Of a DNA stretch of 64,000 nt, positions 26,431-39,171 are shown piece by piece. The number at the start of each line of letters is the position of its first letter. Position 1 is the stretch's first letter. The notes beneath the pieces are model-generated. The model did not search any database and was not told the DNA's origin. It saw nothing but the letters and a program-made list of their open reading frames with translations. The position numbers and the translations under genes were made by a program. Source of the DNA: Loxodes magnus (lineage: Eukaryota; Ciliophora; Karyorelictea; Loxodida; Loxodidae); the NCBI GenBank assembly GCA_946699065.1, contig CAMPDV010000308.1, forward strand, positions 186,001 through 250,000, read 5' to 3'.

Positions 26431-26439
26431 TCTTATAAA

Positions 26440-27220
26440 TCCGTAAAATCCTAACTCAGATACTACTTTTTTATTAGAAAAATGCACTAAATTTAATTTA
26501 CCATACTAGAAACATATAAAGAAATGTATATATTTGTATAATTTTGACATTTCACATGTTTAGATAATATGGAATTTTATAAACTCACAGAATAAAAAAT
26601 AAAACATTAATTCTTAATGGAATGTCTCTCTAGGAATACACTTATGCCAACATCAAAAAGAATTATAGACTAAATAGAAAATAATTAAAGTGTATTTCTG
26701 AAATTATTTATACCAAATATAATAAACACTATATTAGAGAGACTATTTCTATCTATAAACTGAGGACTTTTTCTTATAATTTTCAATAAGAACTTATTAA
26801 TCGCCACATTAACGTTAGATATAGCATTATTTGCTTTTGTGGCTAAGACTTTGATGAAACTGATCATATTTTTGATTGTTAATACTATGCAGATATTATT
26901 GAGGAACTTGAAAGTCATAAAGCTTTTAAAGAAAAAGACAAGAAGAAACTAATTCTTTATGACTAAAACTATATAAACAAACATTTTTGTAAAAGTCAAA
27001 TTCCTAAAAAGATAAATTAATTAAAAATTTTCATTCTAAATTACTAAAAAAGCGTATTGAAATGTTTAAACTACAAGACTAACTTTTAGAAGATTTTCTA
27101 GAAAGAAAAAAAAAGATAAATTTCATCAAGACAATAAATAAAAATATATGATAGAGAAAGAACAAGAAGAAGCTTGGTTGGCATTTGCAAACTTTTATCT
27201 TTCAACATATTTGTAATATT
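26440..27220 (+). mobile_element. LINE 3'-end remnant with RVT-type zinc finger
   Basis: One frame encodes 'ETISIYKLRTFSYNF', then 'CFCGQDFDETDHIFDC', then 'YYADIIEELESHKAFKEKD'. C-x-C-x9-H-x4-C placed after a long basic stretch is the zinc finger that closes many LINE ORF2 proteins. The upstream part needs a frame change and no RT catalytic block is left, so this is a 5'-truncated or decayed copy, as is usual for LINEs. Confidence 0.6.
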
Positions 27221-27229
27221 TATAGTCTA

Positions 27230-30200
27230 AGCTATATTTTCTGCATATATGTCTCAATATTCTTAAATATTGAAACTATTATATTTTAATTAATTAATTA
27301 ATCTTATAAATCTGTTGAAATATAATTTAAAGCAACATATTATTAATAAATTTATATTAATAAAAAAATTAATAAAAATAATGTTGACCAATAAGTCAAT
27401 AACTATAATTATTTTATTTAAAAAAAGTAAAATTTTTTCTAGTTTGCATAGTAACATAAATAATGAAATTTTAAACAAAATTAGATTATAATTTAGGAAT
27501 ATGTAAAATTAGCGTGTAATTTATTTTTTTTATTTTCTAAGATTAGTTAAAAATTACTATTTTTATAACTATTATTTTTAGATTCCAAAATAATCAAATA
27601 ATTAATCAGTATTTGAGATTTATTAATCTCACTAAATTTTTAAATTCATCGTTATACAAAATATTGTAGAACTTAATTTCTTAATCTTACAAAACTAAAT
27701 TTTAATTTCTTTGTCCATTTTTATTAAGATTATTAGAAGTTTTATTATTTAAATGAATTAGCATAAAATTCTTTAAATTTTAATTATAAGCATTTAATTT
27801 AACCTCTTATTTGAAAAACTCTTCTTTTATGGTTTGAAACTGAGAAACGCTGATGAATAAATTTACAATTTTTCTTTTATTTAAATTTGTTTTTAATAAT
27901 TTATCTTGATAGGAGATTTATATTTTACCTCAATTACCATTAAAATTTGGTGTCATTTAAAAATAAGAAGTAATAACTTCAGTAACTTAAACCTTTTCTA
28001 CTTCTCTTATTGTATTTTAAATGAAAAGTGATAATGAATATTCTTTATTATTATTCTGATAATAAAATCAATTAAATTACTTTCTAAATAGATCTCAAAG
28101 ATTTAAGCGCCCAAATGACATCACTGAATTAAAAGATAAGCTTTTCTTTCTAATCCACTTAATTATATTGATTCCACTATTTATTATTTAAATTTAAAAA
28201 TTCAAAATTAACCTCCATTTATATTTTAATTTTTAGTTATTATTTTATTTGCTATCTATAATAGTTTTCTTCTTTAATTTTATACTTCATATAGATTTTA
28301 TAGTTTCATCACCTGATTAGCTGCTGAATCTTACTGGATTTTCAATCTCTATTTGATTTAAGTTATTCTAAATTTTATCCTCTGCAAATATATTAAATCA
28401 TGATTATTAAATTTTGATTTAGCTTCTACTATATATCATATTTATTTAGTTATAATTTGATTAATATAATATTTATAAAGTTTTCACTAAATTATTTAGT
28501 TAATATTTTTAATCTTAAAGCCAACATTTTTTCCTTAGTTTATAATTAAATAATTATTTTACTTAATAGTTAATAAAGGTAATTATTTTTATCGTAATGC
28601 TGATTGGAATTCCTTTCTTACTTATTAGAAATTTAAATTTTTCTATTTTCTCTGAAGGAAAATTAAAAGATATAAGGTATTAAAATATTTTGATTAGATT
28701 ATAAGTATAAAATTTAGAAATTAAATAAGCTTTGAATGTAAGTTTAAATTCAAAAACGATTAGCTTTTCCTATTATTATCAGTAATTTAAATAAAATTAG
28801 CATAACTATCAAACTTTTCTAGGCAATAATTTTAGAACCCCATCGTAACTAAATAACCTTAAATTAAAAATTTATTAATTAATTCAAGATTTACGAATAA
28901 GACTGAGAAATTTAACCTGCTAGTTTTCTTTTAGGTAGCCTTAAATATAATAAATGAATAAAATAAATAATGCTAAATGATATTACATAAATGGACTAAT
29001 ATATTATAATGTGATTATAATTAGAAATATAAACACACAACAACTAAAAAAGTACTATATTAATATGCAAATTATTTCTATTATATAATTGACATAATTT
29101 TGCCATTTAAAATTTATATTTAGAACTAAGATAGAGTAAATATCACTCTAGTTATTTGTCTCTTTGTACATATAAAAAATAATAATGTTAAACTAAAAAA
29201 ATAATAAATTAAACAATAATAAAAATAGAAGCATTTCATGACATAAACAATAATCATATTTTTTTAATAATAATATACTGAATAGTTATAATCTTTAACT
29301 AACATACTTTTTGCATTTTTTCCATCTAAATTATTTAAATTTTCTCTAATAAAAATTTAGTTTTTTCTAGTTTCAGTTTTTTCGATTTACTAAAGTAAAA
29401 GTTTAAAAAACTATAAATTTTAGCTTTTTTCATAATAAATCTTATGAATATTATTAAAATCCAAGTTAGTAATTTACTAATTTATTAGGTTTAAAATTTA
29501 TATATTAAACCAATTATTCTATCTACCGATATACTATTTCCTACTTGCTTCATTTTTTACTCATTATTAGTTTAACTTAAATAAATAAAAAGTTTTAACA
29601 GATAAAAGAGTTATTGAAAATAGTATTTTAAACTTAAAATTTTAATAAATTCAAATAAATTTTGTCATTAAACTAACTTTTATAAATTAAATAAAGTAAT
29701 TTTTTTTTGACTGATAGGCATTTGATAATAAATGAATCGACAACAAAAATTTGACATATAAGAATAAGCAGGTAATTTGTTTACGAAAAAATGATTAATA
29801 TAATTATATTTGATCTTAAATATTTTCTACCACTTAATTAACTTTGCTTAATTCATTTTTTTAAGTACACCTTGTATTTCATTAAACCATAAAAATACTA
29901 TTTTTTAAATAGATTTTTATAAAGGTTTGATACTTTTAGTTATAGTAATTTTTTAATTATTATAGGAGATAAGAAAATATTTCAAAGGATTTCTAAACTT
30001 CTTCTTACAACCTATTAAAATTTTGGTATATAATTTAAAAATTTAATGCTAAACTATTCTATCTCTTTAAGTCTAAAATTTAAAATCCAGAAATTAAAAA
30101 AATAATGTTAAAAAATGTATAACTCAGAATTTAGATTAATAGCCAAGTGTTAAATAATTTAATTTTTTGTAGGTTCTAAAATATGAAAGTAAAGATTAAT

Positions 30201-31220
30201 GTAAATAGCTAATTTAAAATAAAGTAATAAAATTTTAATTTCTATATTTTTAAAATCCCTAAATTTTTCTTCTTTTTCATTCCAAGAAGGTTTATATAGA
30301 AATCTTTTTTATATATAAAAAGAAGAAAACAAAAAATAAATATCTTTAAGATTAGTTACTACAATCCTGATAATCTTAATTTAATCTTTAATTTATATTT
30401 TAAACATTAGTAGTGTAAATAAAGAAGATTCTACTATCAAAAGTATTTAAAGTTTTTTGATTTTGGTACTTAGAATTTTAAGATGGAAATTATGAGTTGC
30501 AATTAGATTATTCACACGAATCTTCAAAATATATATTTTAGGAGAATCTGATCTCTCAAAATTTGAACTTGCTTAAGTATATTCGTGCTAATTAACTATC
30601 TTAATTTTAGATAATTAAAGGACCAAACCTTCAAAGTATCACTATTTAAATGAGGTAAAACTAAACTTAATTTATAACATTAAGATATAAAAGGCTTAAA
30701 ATTAATGAAAATATAGCATATAAAGGAATATAAACAGTTTCGCTTGGTATAAACAAATTAAATAACTAATAAGAAAGTAGTTTTTTGAAGAAAGATAAAC
30801 AAAATAATGACATGAAAATATATTATTGAAAGAAAGTAAAAGCATATAATAAATAAATACATGGATACTTAATAATTTTCTCTTGATAAATTAAAAAATT
30901 AAAAATTAAAACCTTTTTATGATATCTTTAATTCTAAAAATTTACTCAAATTAATTACATCATAATAATATTAAAAAAATAATATATTTTTTTAATTTTT
31001 TAATTAATTTTTAGATATAATCTTACTAAATAAGGAAGATAATCAAATGTTTATTTTACTATAGATAAATAATTTAGCAAAAATGTATTTGAATTCAAAT
31101 AACTTATCTTTGCTAATAGGTTAGTATTTCTGATAGTAAAAAATTAGGTAATAAAAAAATAATTTTCAATTCTTTTTAAAGGATTTCCTTAAATTTTAAT
31201 AATATAATAATATAATATAC
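27230..31220. other. AT-rich region, nothing supported
   Basis: Among the most AT-rich parts of the window. I saw no domain, RNA gene, or repeat with a clear unit on either strand. Confidence 0.35.
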
Positions 31221-31227
31221 TTAAAGT

Positions 31228-32039
31228 TCAAAACTGTTTATCTTTGACAGGATTTGCAACCTGCTTCCGATGACCACTATTTTTTTATGTGGTTGGATTC
31301 CACAAGCTTTTTGTGTTGGAAGCTTAACCTAAAAGTTCATGCACAGAATCTTTTGACTGGAACAATTTTCTTTTATAAACTCCATTTTTAGTTATAAATA
31401 GTCTTGTGATCTCTTTTCATGTTTTTTATTCGTTATTTCTTTTGAGCATTTAAAAGTTTCAACATTTTCTTAATAAGTGATTTTGATATTAACAAAATAA
31501 GCATTTTTTTCTTTAGGTTTTCATTTAAGTTTTTAAATTCAAAAATCTTTCAATTTAATCAATTCTTGTTTTCATTTAAATTGTTTCAATTCTATTTCCT
31601 TCTTCAACTTGTTGTACTGCAGATTGAGAGATTATTTAGATTTCTTATACAACTTCGACCTGCATTGCTACACTTGATGATGGAGGTTATTAAGATTAAG
31701 ATCAAATTTATTATCTAGTAATTTACTTGTTATTTACCAATATAGTCTTGAGTTAATCTATTTCATTGTTTAGTTGATCATAGTTGGTTAAAATTTCTCT
31801 AAGTTAAATCGAAAGGTTATAAATAGTTTCCTCTTGTTTCTTGATAACTGATTTAAGTTACCCTATTTGTTCTGCGTCAATTCCATAAGTTTCAGGACCA
31901 ACCATGCGCTTACCTTAATAAGGAGATGAGGAGTTTGAGTTCTCAGTGGCCTGCTGTTTTTAATTTTAAATAAGAAGAGCTTTTATTTAGCCTTCTTTTT
32001 CTCGCCTTTACTAAGATGTTGCCCGATATGAAATTCCAT
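31228..32039 (-). CDS. Gag-like coiled-coil protein with CCHC zinc knuckle
   Basis: The minus-strand frame ending at TGA (31228-31230) has 'SYRATSQQRREKEGQ' near the start, similar to 'YTTSQKGERKQE' of the gene at 41434. A coiled coil ('LKSVIKKQEETIYNLS', 'LREILTNYDQLNNEIDQLK') and a canonical knuckle 'CLFCQYQNHLLRKC' (C-x2-C-x4-H-x4-C) follow. After the knuckle comes 'LFITKNGVYKRKLF', equivalent to 'GSIYKIK' of the other members. Trp codons after the knuckle are TGA. The nearest ATG (32037-32039) is one frame off, so the true start is uncertain. The end is well supported by the GC drop. Confidence 0.68.
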
Positions 32040-33625
32040 TTTTTTTAATATGATTCCTTAAATTTTAAAGTTGTAAAATGTAAGTGTATAAACTAATATT
32101 TAAGAATACATCTTAAACTTAACTTAAATCTTGATTTTAGTAAACTAAAAAAGTTTTAAGTTTTATTGAAAATAGTTTTTTTTAATAAAGTATCTTAGAA
32201 TGAAATTATTATTTAATAAGAGTAAATTTATGCAATAGATAGATCTAAAATGATAATCATTTTGAATAATTTCTATTACTTATTTCTTAGTTTTTATCAT
32301 AAGTTATATTTAATAACTTATTTCGTAGTTCCTAAGCTAATACTTAAACACTCATTTATACTCTTAATAATTTTATTTAATTTTTTACTTTTTTAAGCTT
32401 TTTTAGTAACTTTAAATAAAATTTTTAGAATAGTTTATTTATTTATTTTTTCCTCATTTTTTTGCTTTTATTGAGTATTTTTTATGTATTCTTTTTTTAA
32501 ATTATTTATTAAGTTGAAACGCTAATTTATTGATCTTTTATGGAATTATTTTATAAATTTGATAAAATATTTGTATATTTTGTTTCTATTCCTTAATTTC
32601 TGTTTAATTTAATGGGATCTGGAATATAATTTTTTTTTTTAGTGATTATTTGTATTGTAATCTGACTTGGGTTAGTGGTGAGCACTACCTTGGTAGCCCT
32701 AAGAGATTCAATCTACCATGACTTCATTTTTCAAGATATTTCCTATTTAACAATATTGAACAGCTTAAATTGTTGTTAGTCTTAGTGGTTAAGCCATGTT
32801 AATTTATTATGTTAAGTTATTATAGTAAATTCATAAGTTATCTGACATTCATGCATTGTTATATGCAGAATATTTTTACTTTGTTCAAACAATTTTTAAT
32901 GTTATTTTAGTAAATTTTTCTTAATTATTTTTTATTTGTTTTAGCATTTTTTATTTAAAGGAATTAAAATTTATTTTAGTCTTAATTGATTTATTTAATT
33001 TTTTGTATTAATTAGAAATTTTACAAGTTAAAACGTTTAATCGAATTTTCGTTCTGTAGATAGTTTTTTAAGGTATAGAATAAAATTGTAAGCTTTAGCT
33101 AAAATCTTTGATTCACTAGTTTCCGAAATGAAACCATTTTTAAATAGGTAAAATTTTTTAGTTTATTTATAATGTATATAATTAAAAACTATCTTTAATT
33201 TTAATAAATTTAATTTAATACTATATTCTTAATTATTACTTAGATTTATTTTCAAATTTTATAATATTAATTTAAAAGATTCTCCTTACTAATGTATGGA
33301 TATGTAGCACAACTTAGCTTAGTATATATAAGAAACTTTTGATTTACTATAAAATTGTAATTATTTATCCCTAATAGAGATATAAAGATAATTAGATTAG
33401 CCAAAAATTAACTATCTAAGTTCTGTTTATATTCATAAAACTGCTTTAGTTCCATTCTATAGATAGTTTTATACTTTCTTTTATTAAAACTCCTTCTAAA
33501 TACTCAATTTTATAAAGTATTCTTAAACTTAAATCAGTCCAATCAAAATTAGACTTTCATAATTAAAATATATTTTTAGATTCCTACTGAAATTACTTAG
33601 CTTTTATTATATTATAATAGTTTAA
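32040..33625. other. AT-rich spacer with a small GC-richer patch at 32650-32720
   Basis: The patch near 32650-32720 has a loosely tRNA-like look but no acceptor stem. The rest is AT-rich without recognisable features. Confidence 0.35.
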
Positions 33626-33627
33626 AT

Positions 33628-33945
33628 AGGGAGGAGCAATCTTCCAACTGAGATTAACTTAATTCTTAGTACCAGGAAGTACTTCAGAAGCGACAAACTG
33701 AGCAAGAATCTTGGCAGAAACCAAGAGGAAAGAACTGGAGGCGTTGAGTAACGGTTGTTGGAAGATACCAGACGATTAGATCTCTTGGGACATCACTCCA
33801 ACCATGCCCTATTAGAAGATAAATTTACAAAGGAGTGTAGCGCTGGAAGAAACTTCCAAGGAGAAATTTTATTAGTTTTAAATAAAATTAATTTAAAGAG
33901 ATGCGCACCATCGAAAGTGCTACACGCTCTATAATCGAGTTTAAT
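33628..33945 (+). ncRNA. Structured RNA-like segment, copy 2
   Basis: This is the homologue of 16787-17010 and begins with the same GGGAGGAGCAAT. The first stem is GGAGG (33630) with CTTCC (33641). The hairpins around GTACCAGGAAGTAC and CAAGAATCTTG are kept. Copy 2 has about 75 extra bases before the terminal hairpin (33901-33938). One-base indels relative to copy 1 speak against coding. The plus strand is favoured by the G-U pair. It lies about 335 bases beyond the stop of the minus-strand gene and converges on it. Confidence 0.5.
33897..33940. repeat. Shared hairpin motif, site 1
   Basis: It contains GCACC-ATCGAA-AGTGC and then TACACGCTCTATAATC. The same block, read from the complementary strand, occurs at 42389-42428, with looser versions at 16971-17008 and 40979-41008. 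The GCAC/GTGC stem is kept at all four sites. Confidence 0.5.
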
Positions 33946-34279
33946 AATTTATAACATTTTTGCGTAATTAATTATATCTTCCTTTTTCTTACTTTGTATT
34001 TGATCTTTTGGAACATTCTAAACCCAATAATTTACTTCTTAGATTAATGTTTATATTTTAATGGATTTATTTAATTTTCTTTGAGTTATAAAATTCTTGA
34101 AGTTAACTTTTTACTTTTTTCCAATTTAAAAATCAAAATAGAAGATATTTAACCACATTTGAGATTTATCATTTAAATTTTTTCTCTTTTCATATTAGAA
34201 ATTTATGTCACATATGTATTAATTTTATAAATTTATACATTTGATTTGTTTCTACATTAGGTAAAATTTATTAGAAGCT

Positions 34280-36075
34280 TCATAGCTTTATCGTAATATC
34301 AAATAACTTTTGAGCAATGTTTAGGTGTTTATCTAAAACTTCTATTTGCTATACTCTTATTGATTTTGAATGATAGATTTCTGTAAAATATAAATTATCA
34401 ATTTTCTTTGTTTTAATACCTTTTACATTCTCTATCTTAAAAGGAAATAGAAAATATAATTCCCAACCATCTTTATACTTGGAATCACTTTAGAAAATAG
34501 CATGCTATGATCTTCATTCACTAAAACTTTCTTACTCTATTTATTAAATTTTATTTAAGAAATATCAAGCAATATTCTGTATAAATTGATCTTACTCTAC
34601 TAGTAATATACTTAACTATCTTCTAGAAGATTTATTTATTAACTTTATTACCAAATGAGTTTGTATGTTATCTTATTGCAATCAATATTACTTAATTTGC
34701 TAAAATTGACGTAACTTCTTTAAAGTCTTTCTATAGAAGTTAGTATGACTGCCAGTTCTATTCAAAATCTTGTAATCCTTTATGAATCCTTGAGGAAATA
34801 AAATACCTCCATACTCTATTTTAGAAGTATAAAAAATCAGCATATAGTTTTAAATATCAAAGAATTGCATTTTTCATCTCAAAACTAAAAAGCAATTTTT
34901 TGCAATGCTGAAATACTTAAATCCAACCTCTTTACTATGCTGTTTCATTCATCTCTTTTTATGCAGAATTATCTTAAAAACACCTATTATACTAATAAAT
35001 ATCTCTTATATCTTAGAAATTTATTTTTCCTTTTAATCTCTAAATCCCCATAGCAGTATTATGTAATCTTTAAATCCATTTGATCAGAAATTTTTATCTT
35101 TTTGCCTTTAAAAAACCATTTAATCACTTGGAACGATTCAAAATGTTTGAAAAGAAAAGCATTCTTCTTATAAAATCTCGTTTTGTCATCTATTCATATC
35201 ACTTTCTTGATCTTAGTCTAATAATTTTACTCTCCACTAATCTTATTTTAAAAAATTCTAAATTGAGCATTCAAAACAGTTAGATCATTATTTTGATACT
35301 CATTTTCTCAACTTTATTTTCCTTTTTGATGTTAGAGTTGCTTAAGAATCTAATCCATTGAATTTTTTTCATATTACCATTCCCTATCCATCTCTCTCAG
35401 ATCTAATCTGAATAGGATCATTTATTTTTTGGTTCTTTTTTTATTTATAAAGATTCTTGCTAATTCTCTTAAGGTTCCTTTAATCCTCTTACTTTTAAGC
35501 TTTTTTAATCAATGCAGTACTTTATTAGATGTTGTGAAGATTGTAATAATTACACCTTCTATCTTATATTTCACTTCTATTTCGGAATAATAAAGTTTTC
35601 AAGTTTTTCCAATCCTTTTATGTCTCAGTTCTTTAAATTTCTATTTAATTATTCATTTAAATAGACAATTTATAAGTCATATTTTCTTCATTGATCATTA
35701 TATCTTCCTGAATTTAATCGTTTTAGGATCAACACCACAATTATTCTTATGCTAAGCTTTTATTTTGAACAATTTACTTCCATAAGTAAATCGTTTCTAA
35801 GTACAGCTATTCAATATGTGTTTAATTAAATCTTTTATTCTAAAACGAGAAATGTAGATAACCTTGTCCTGCTTGCTGAGAAGTTTCTTCATTTTTTCAT
35901 ACTATTCAAATATTGATTCATTTTCCTTTCTATTATTTATATTTTTTCCTAGATTCCTATTAGTCATTTACTTTGAAACAATGAGGAACATTCCGGTGAT
36001 TTATTCTTTTCTCTTCTAGTCTGATTTATCTCCTGCCCTTCTTTGCCAAGTTTTTGATGCTTCGTTAGTCTCCAT
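34280..36075 (-). CDS. Unidentified protein of about 600 aa, one frameshift
   Basis: It starts at the ATG at 36073-36075 ('METNEASKTWQRRAGDKS') and ends at TGA 34280-34282. It is strongly basic, with motifs such as 'YKKNAFLFKHFESFQVIKW', 'SHTNFYRKTLKKLRQF' and 'LVIKLINKSSRRQLS'. The frame is verified over two blocks by synonymous differences from copy 1 (17950-18990), including TAA/CAA and TAG/TAA exchanges at Gln. Between the blocks, near 34800-34860, copy 2 carries a frame-changing indel relative to copy 1. It is therefore a recent pseudogene, an intron-containing gene, or a programmed-shift gene. I could not match it to a known family; a DDE transposase was considered but no catalytic triad could be placed. 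It is divergent from the PARP-like gene with about 1 kb between the starts. Confidence 0.55.
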
Positions 36076-37110
36076 TTTCTCGGATTTGTTATTTATTTTC
36101 TAAGACATAACAACCTATTATCATTAATAACTTTAATAGCATAATGATTGGTATATTATACTTAAATTTTCTTTAGAATGTTAAATTATAGCTATGAAGC
36201 AAGATCTTTTATGTATTTAGATGCTTATATACTTAATCTTATATGATGAAAAAATAAAATCTATTTATTATTTAATAAACAAAGACTTTAAAATCTTACT
36301 ATATTTACTCTCCTCTGACTCAATTTTCTAACTGTCTATTGATTCACTCTACTAGCTTCTGAAGTTTATTTCTTTTCTATAGCTGTCATTTTAATTAAAT
36401 GCTCATCGTCACATCCTTTTACTAGATCTACTATTTACTTCTTATATAAAATGAGATATTAGCTATAGCTATTTTTAAGACTTCTATACCTTTATCCAAT
36501 TTTCAGAGTAGTAACAAATATTGATTTAGAGCTTGAAGCAACTGCAATTAAACATTTCTGTTACTAACTAGAACTTTGGAATAACATTTCATACTATCTA
36601 GTTCTTTCAGTTTAGGTATATTACTCTAATGGTATTACTATCAAGCTTAAACACAAGCTGAACTATAACTAAATAATTTAATTTATATCAAAGCTATCAA
36701 TTATAACCATCTAACATCAAAGTTTTATTTCATTACCTTAATTTCTTAAAATTAAACTCAATACACATATTTAAGTTATAATCCTTATATAAGCCAAAAC
36801 TTATAAATTTTTTCTTCAAGATATTTAAATCTAATAAGAACAAAAAATTATAAATCATTAAAAAAGTATTAAGAAGTAAAATAAGGAGTTATCTAATAAA
36901 ATCCTACCAGCATTTAATTAATTTTATCATATCTAAAACATTTAAATTATTTAATAAAAATGAGATATCAGAAAGTAAGGCTCACGTTATAAGTGAGATA
37001 AGAATATCTAACTGATTTATTTTTAGAATTAAATATAATTAATACTATGTGAGTGTTTAAGTGCTTAAGCTTAGTATTTAAGTGTGGCTTTAATTTTTAA
37101 AGTATATTAA
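36076..37110. promoter_or_regulatory. Intergenic region between divergent genes
   Basis: About 1 kb separates the starts of the minus-strand gene and the ankyrin-PARP gene, so it presumably contains both promoters. Parts are conserved with 19440-20718 of copy 1, for example the block around 'ATAGCATAATGATTGGTAT'. No promoter element could be assigned. Confidence 0.35.
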
Positions 37111-38382
37111 ATGGTAGAAAAATCTTATACTTCACGATATACTGTAGATCCAGAGGATAGTGCAATTAGAGCTAATCCATTCAAAGTTCTCTAGTTAACT
37201 TCGGGTGCAAGCTAAAGCTAAGTAAAAACGGCGTTTAGAAATAAAATTGCTAGTTCTGATAGAGATATGAGAAGACGTGCTACTTTGGCATGTGAATATT
37301 GCTATGATAAAAATAAGAAGTTTAAGCCCAATTTCTATTATGCTCTAATTGGAAATGTTAGACTCTTGAAATAATGTCGAGAATTTCTAGATGATGTTGA
37401 TGAAAATGACGATATTGGCAGAACTGTACTTTATATAGCAGCTAGATCGGGATATTTTGACGTTTGCTAGCTTGCTCTTAAAATGGGTGCTAGTGTGAAT
37501 GAACTTCACAAATGTGGAAGTACACCACTTCATGCTGCATCATTTTACGGTCATTAAACTATAGTTGAGCTATTAATTCAATATGGGGTAGATACTAAAG
37601 TTCAAAATAAATGGAACGGAACAGCATTTGAAGAAGCAAAAACGACAGACATTGAGTAGCTAATTACAACAGGAATGAACGATAAAATTGATTCTCTCGC
37701 ATCTAAACTAATTTCAAATGGATTGGCTACCAATGTAAAGCACATTACTCACGGTTAAAATATTATTGGAGTTAGAATTCTCCGTAATTTATAGAATTTA
37801 GATTCCATTTCTTTAGCATTAGTCAATAGTTCAGAATTTGAGACGAATTGGGATCCTGCTTGGCATGGAACGAAATATGTCTATCTTGAATCGATTATGT
37901 AGGGAGGTCTTGTATGTAGCGGCGAAAAAACAGTTAATGGGTAAGTAGTTAAACCTCCTTCCGGTCATTATAAATTAGATGAAACTCATTTCGGAATATA
38001 AAATTGGGCGAAAGCTATCTTTTTATCTCCAAGCATTTTTTATGCTGCTGATGAATGTTACTCAGAAAAGATCACAGCTCACAAAGATAGTTGGCATATA
38101 TTGATATAAGCCAAAGTAAAGTAAGGAAGTTTCAAATCTTATGATCCTACAACTTACAGTTATGAGCCAATAGATGGAGAACCTGCATAACCGGAGTATA
38201 GAGTTGAAATAAAGGATAGTCGAACTTCAGATCTAATTATGAGACTTGAGAGTAAAAGAAATGTTATAGTTATTGGCATTGTTTTCGTACTGAATGATTT
38301 TCTTCTTAACGCAAATAACTATGTTGATGGAAATCTTCTCGCTGATTGGTCTACAAGTTCAAAAATATTCACTAACACATGA
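37111..38382 (+). CDS. Ankyrin-repeat protein with PARP-like C-terminal domain, copy 2 (423 aa)
   Basis: Collinear with copy 1 (20719) over all 423 codons without a gap, ending at TGA 38380. J-like N-terminus, ankyrin repeats ('GRTVLYIAARSGYFDVCQL') and the 'WHGTKY...GGL' and 'IFLSPSIFYAADE' motifs are all kept. Codon 168 is TGG here and TGA in copy 1. A Gln in 'ILIQA' is TAA here and CAG in copy 1, and 'CQLAL' uses TAG here against TAA. Most differences are synonymous or conservative, which indicates function in both copies. The two may differ in the N-terminus, where change is concentrated (residues 6-40). Confidence 0.85.
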
Positions 38383-39171
38383 AATTAACATTTTATAACT
38401 CCTATTCTTAAGATCTTATCATTTATCTTTTCTTTTGATTAAAATTATTATTGTAATCTTATCATATTAAGCATTGCTATTAAACTATAAGAATGAAGAC
38501 TTATATTCTTAACGCATCATTTTCTCTTCTGAATTTCGTTTAAACTTAGCATCATACATTTTTAGTATCTTCTTAATTTTGATCTCTCGTAAAAGTTTTA
38601 TGTTATAGTTCCTTCTTTTCAATAAGTTTATATCTTAACTTGATTATTATTAATTATACATCTATTGTGTATTTTAGCATTATCATTTCAAAGTAAATTT
38701 TATATGAGCATTATAATTTCACTTTCATATACTAGACTTTATTCATATACATTCATTTCTCTATATTACATTTTCCAAAGTTTTTATCTATGTAGCTGGA
38801 AATTATATTTGAGATATGATTATGCTATTAAACCTGAATCTATTTCCGTATATTTCTATTGGTCAAATTATTCCGTTAAGGATTTTCCTCGGTTTATACT
38901 AAATAAATGCTCCCCTTTTAATGCAGTTACATGACTCTAATTTATAAGCCTTGAGCTTAAATATTAAGTTGATCTTCCTACTAATTCATCAGTTTCCTTC
39001 TATTATTTTTCTCGAATACTTGCTATATGATAAACTACCATAATTTAGTTCTCTAGGTATTACCTATAACTATGATAAGCTAACTATATTTTCACCAATT
39101 GTAAAAAGAAAAATTACCTATATAAGCATAAGATTTTTCCTTTTATGTACTAGTATATGAGTATTCTCAGA

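Larger units (their letters stand above)
33628..38800. repeat. Segmental duplication, copy 2 (partner 16787-22400)
   Basis: Same order and orientation as copy 1: structured RNA, minus-strand gene, ankyrin-PARP gene. It lacks the 290-base insertion and keeps a longer minus-strand gene. About 16.8 kb separates the two copies, which are in direct orientation. Confidence 0.75.

Noticed and set aside
32640-32720. tRNA-like sequence (TTAGTGGTGAGCAC ... GATTCAATC)
   Set aside because: A D-arm-like and a T-loop-like string are present, but no acceptor stem or anticodon arm of normal length can be formed.
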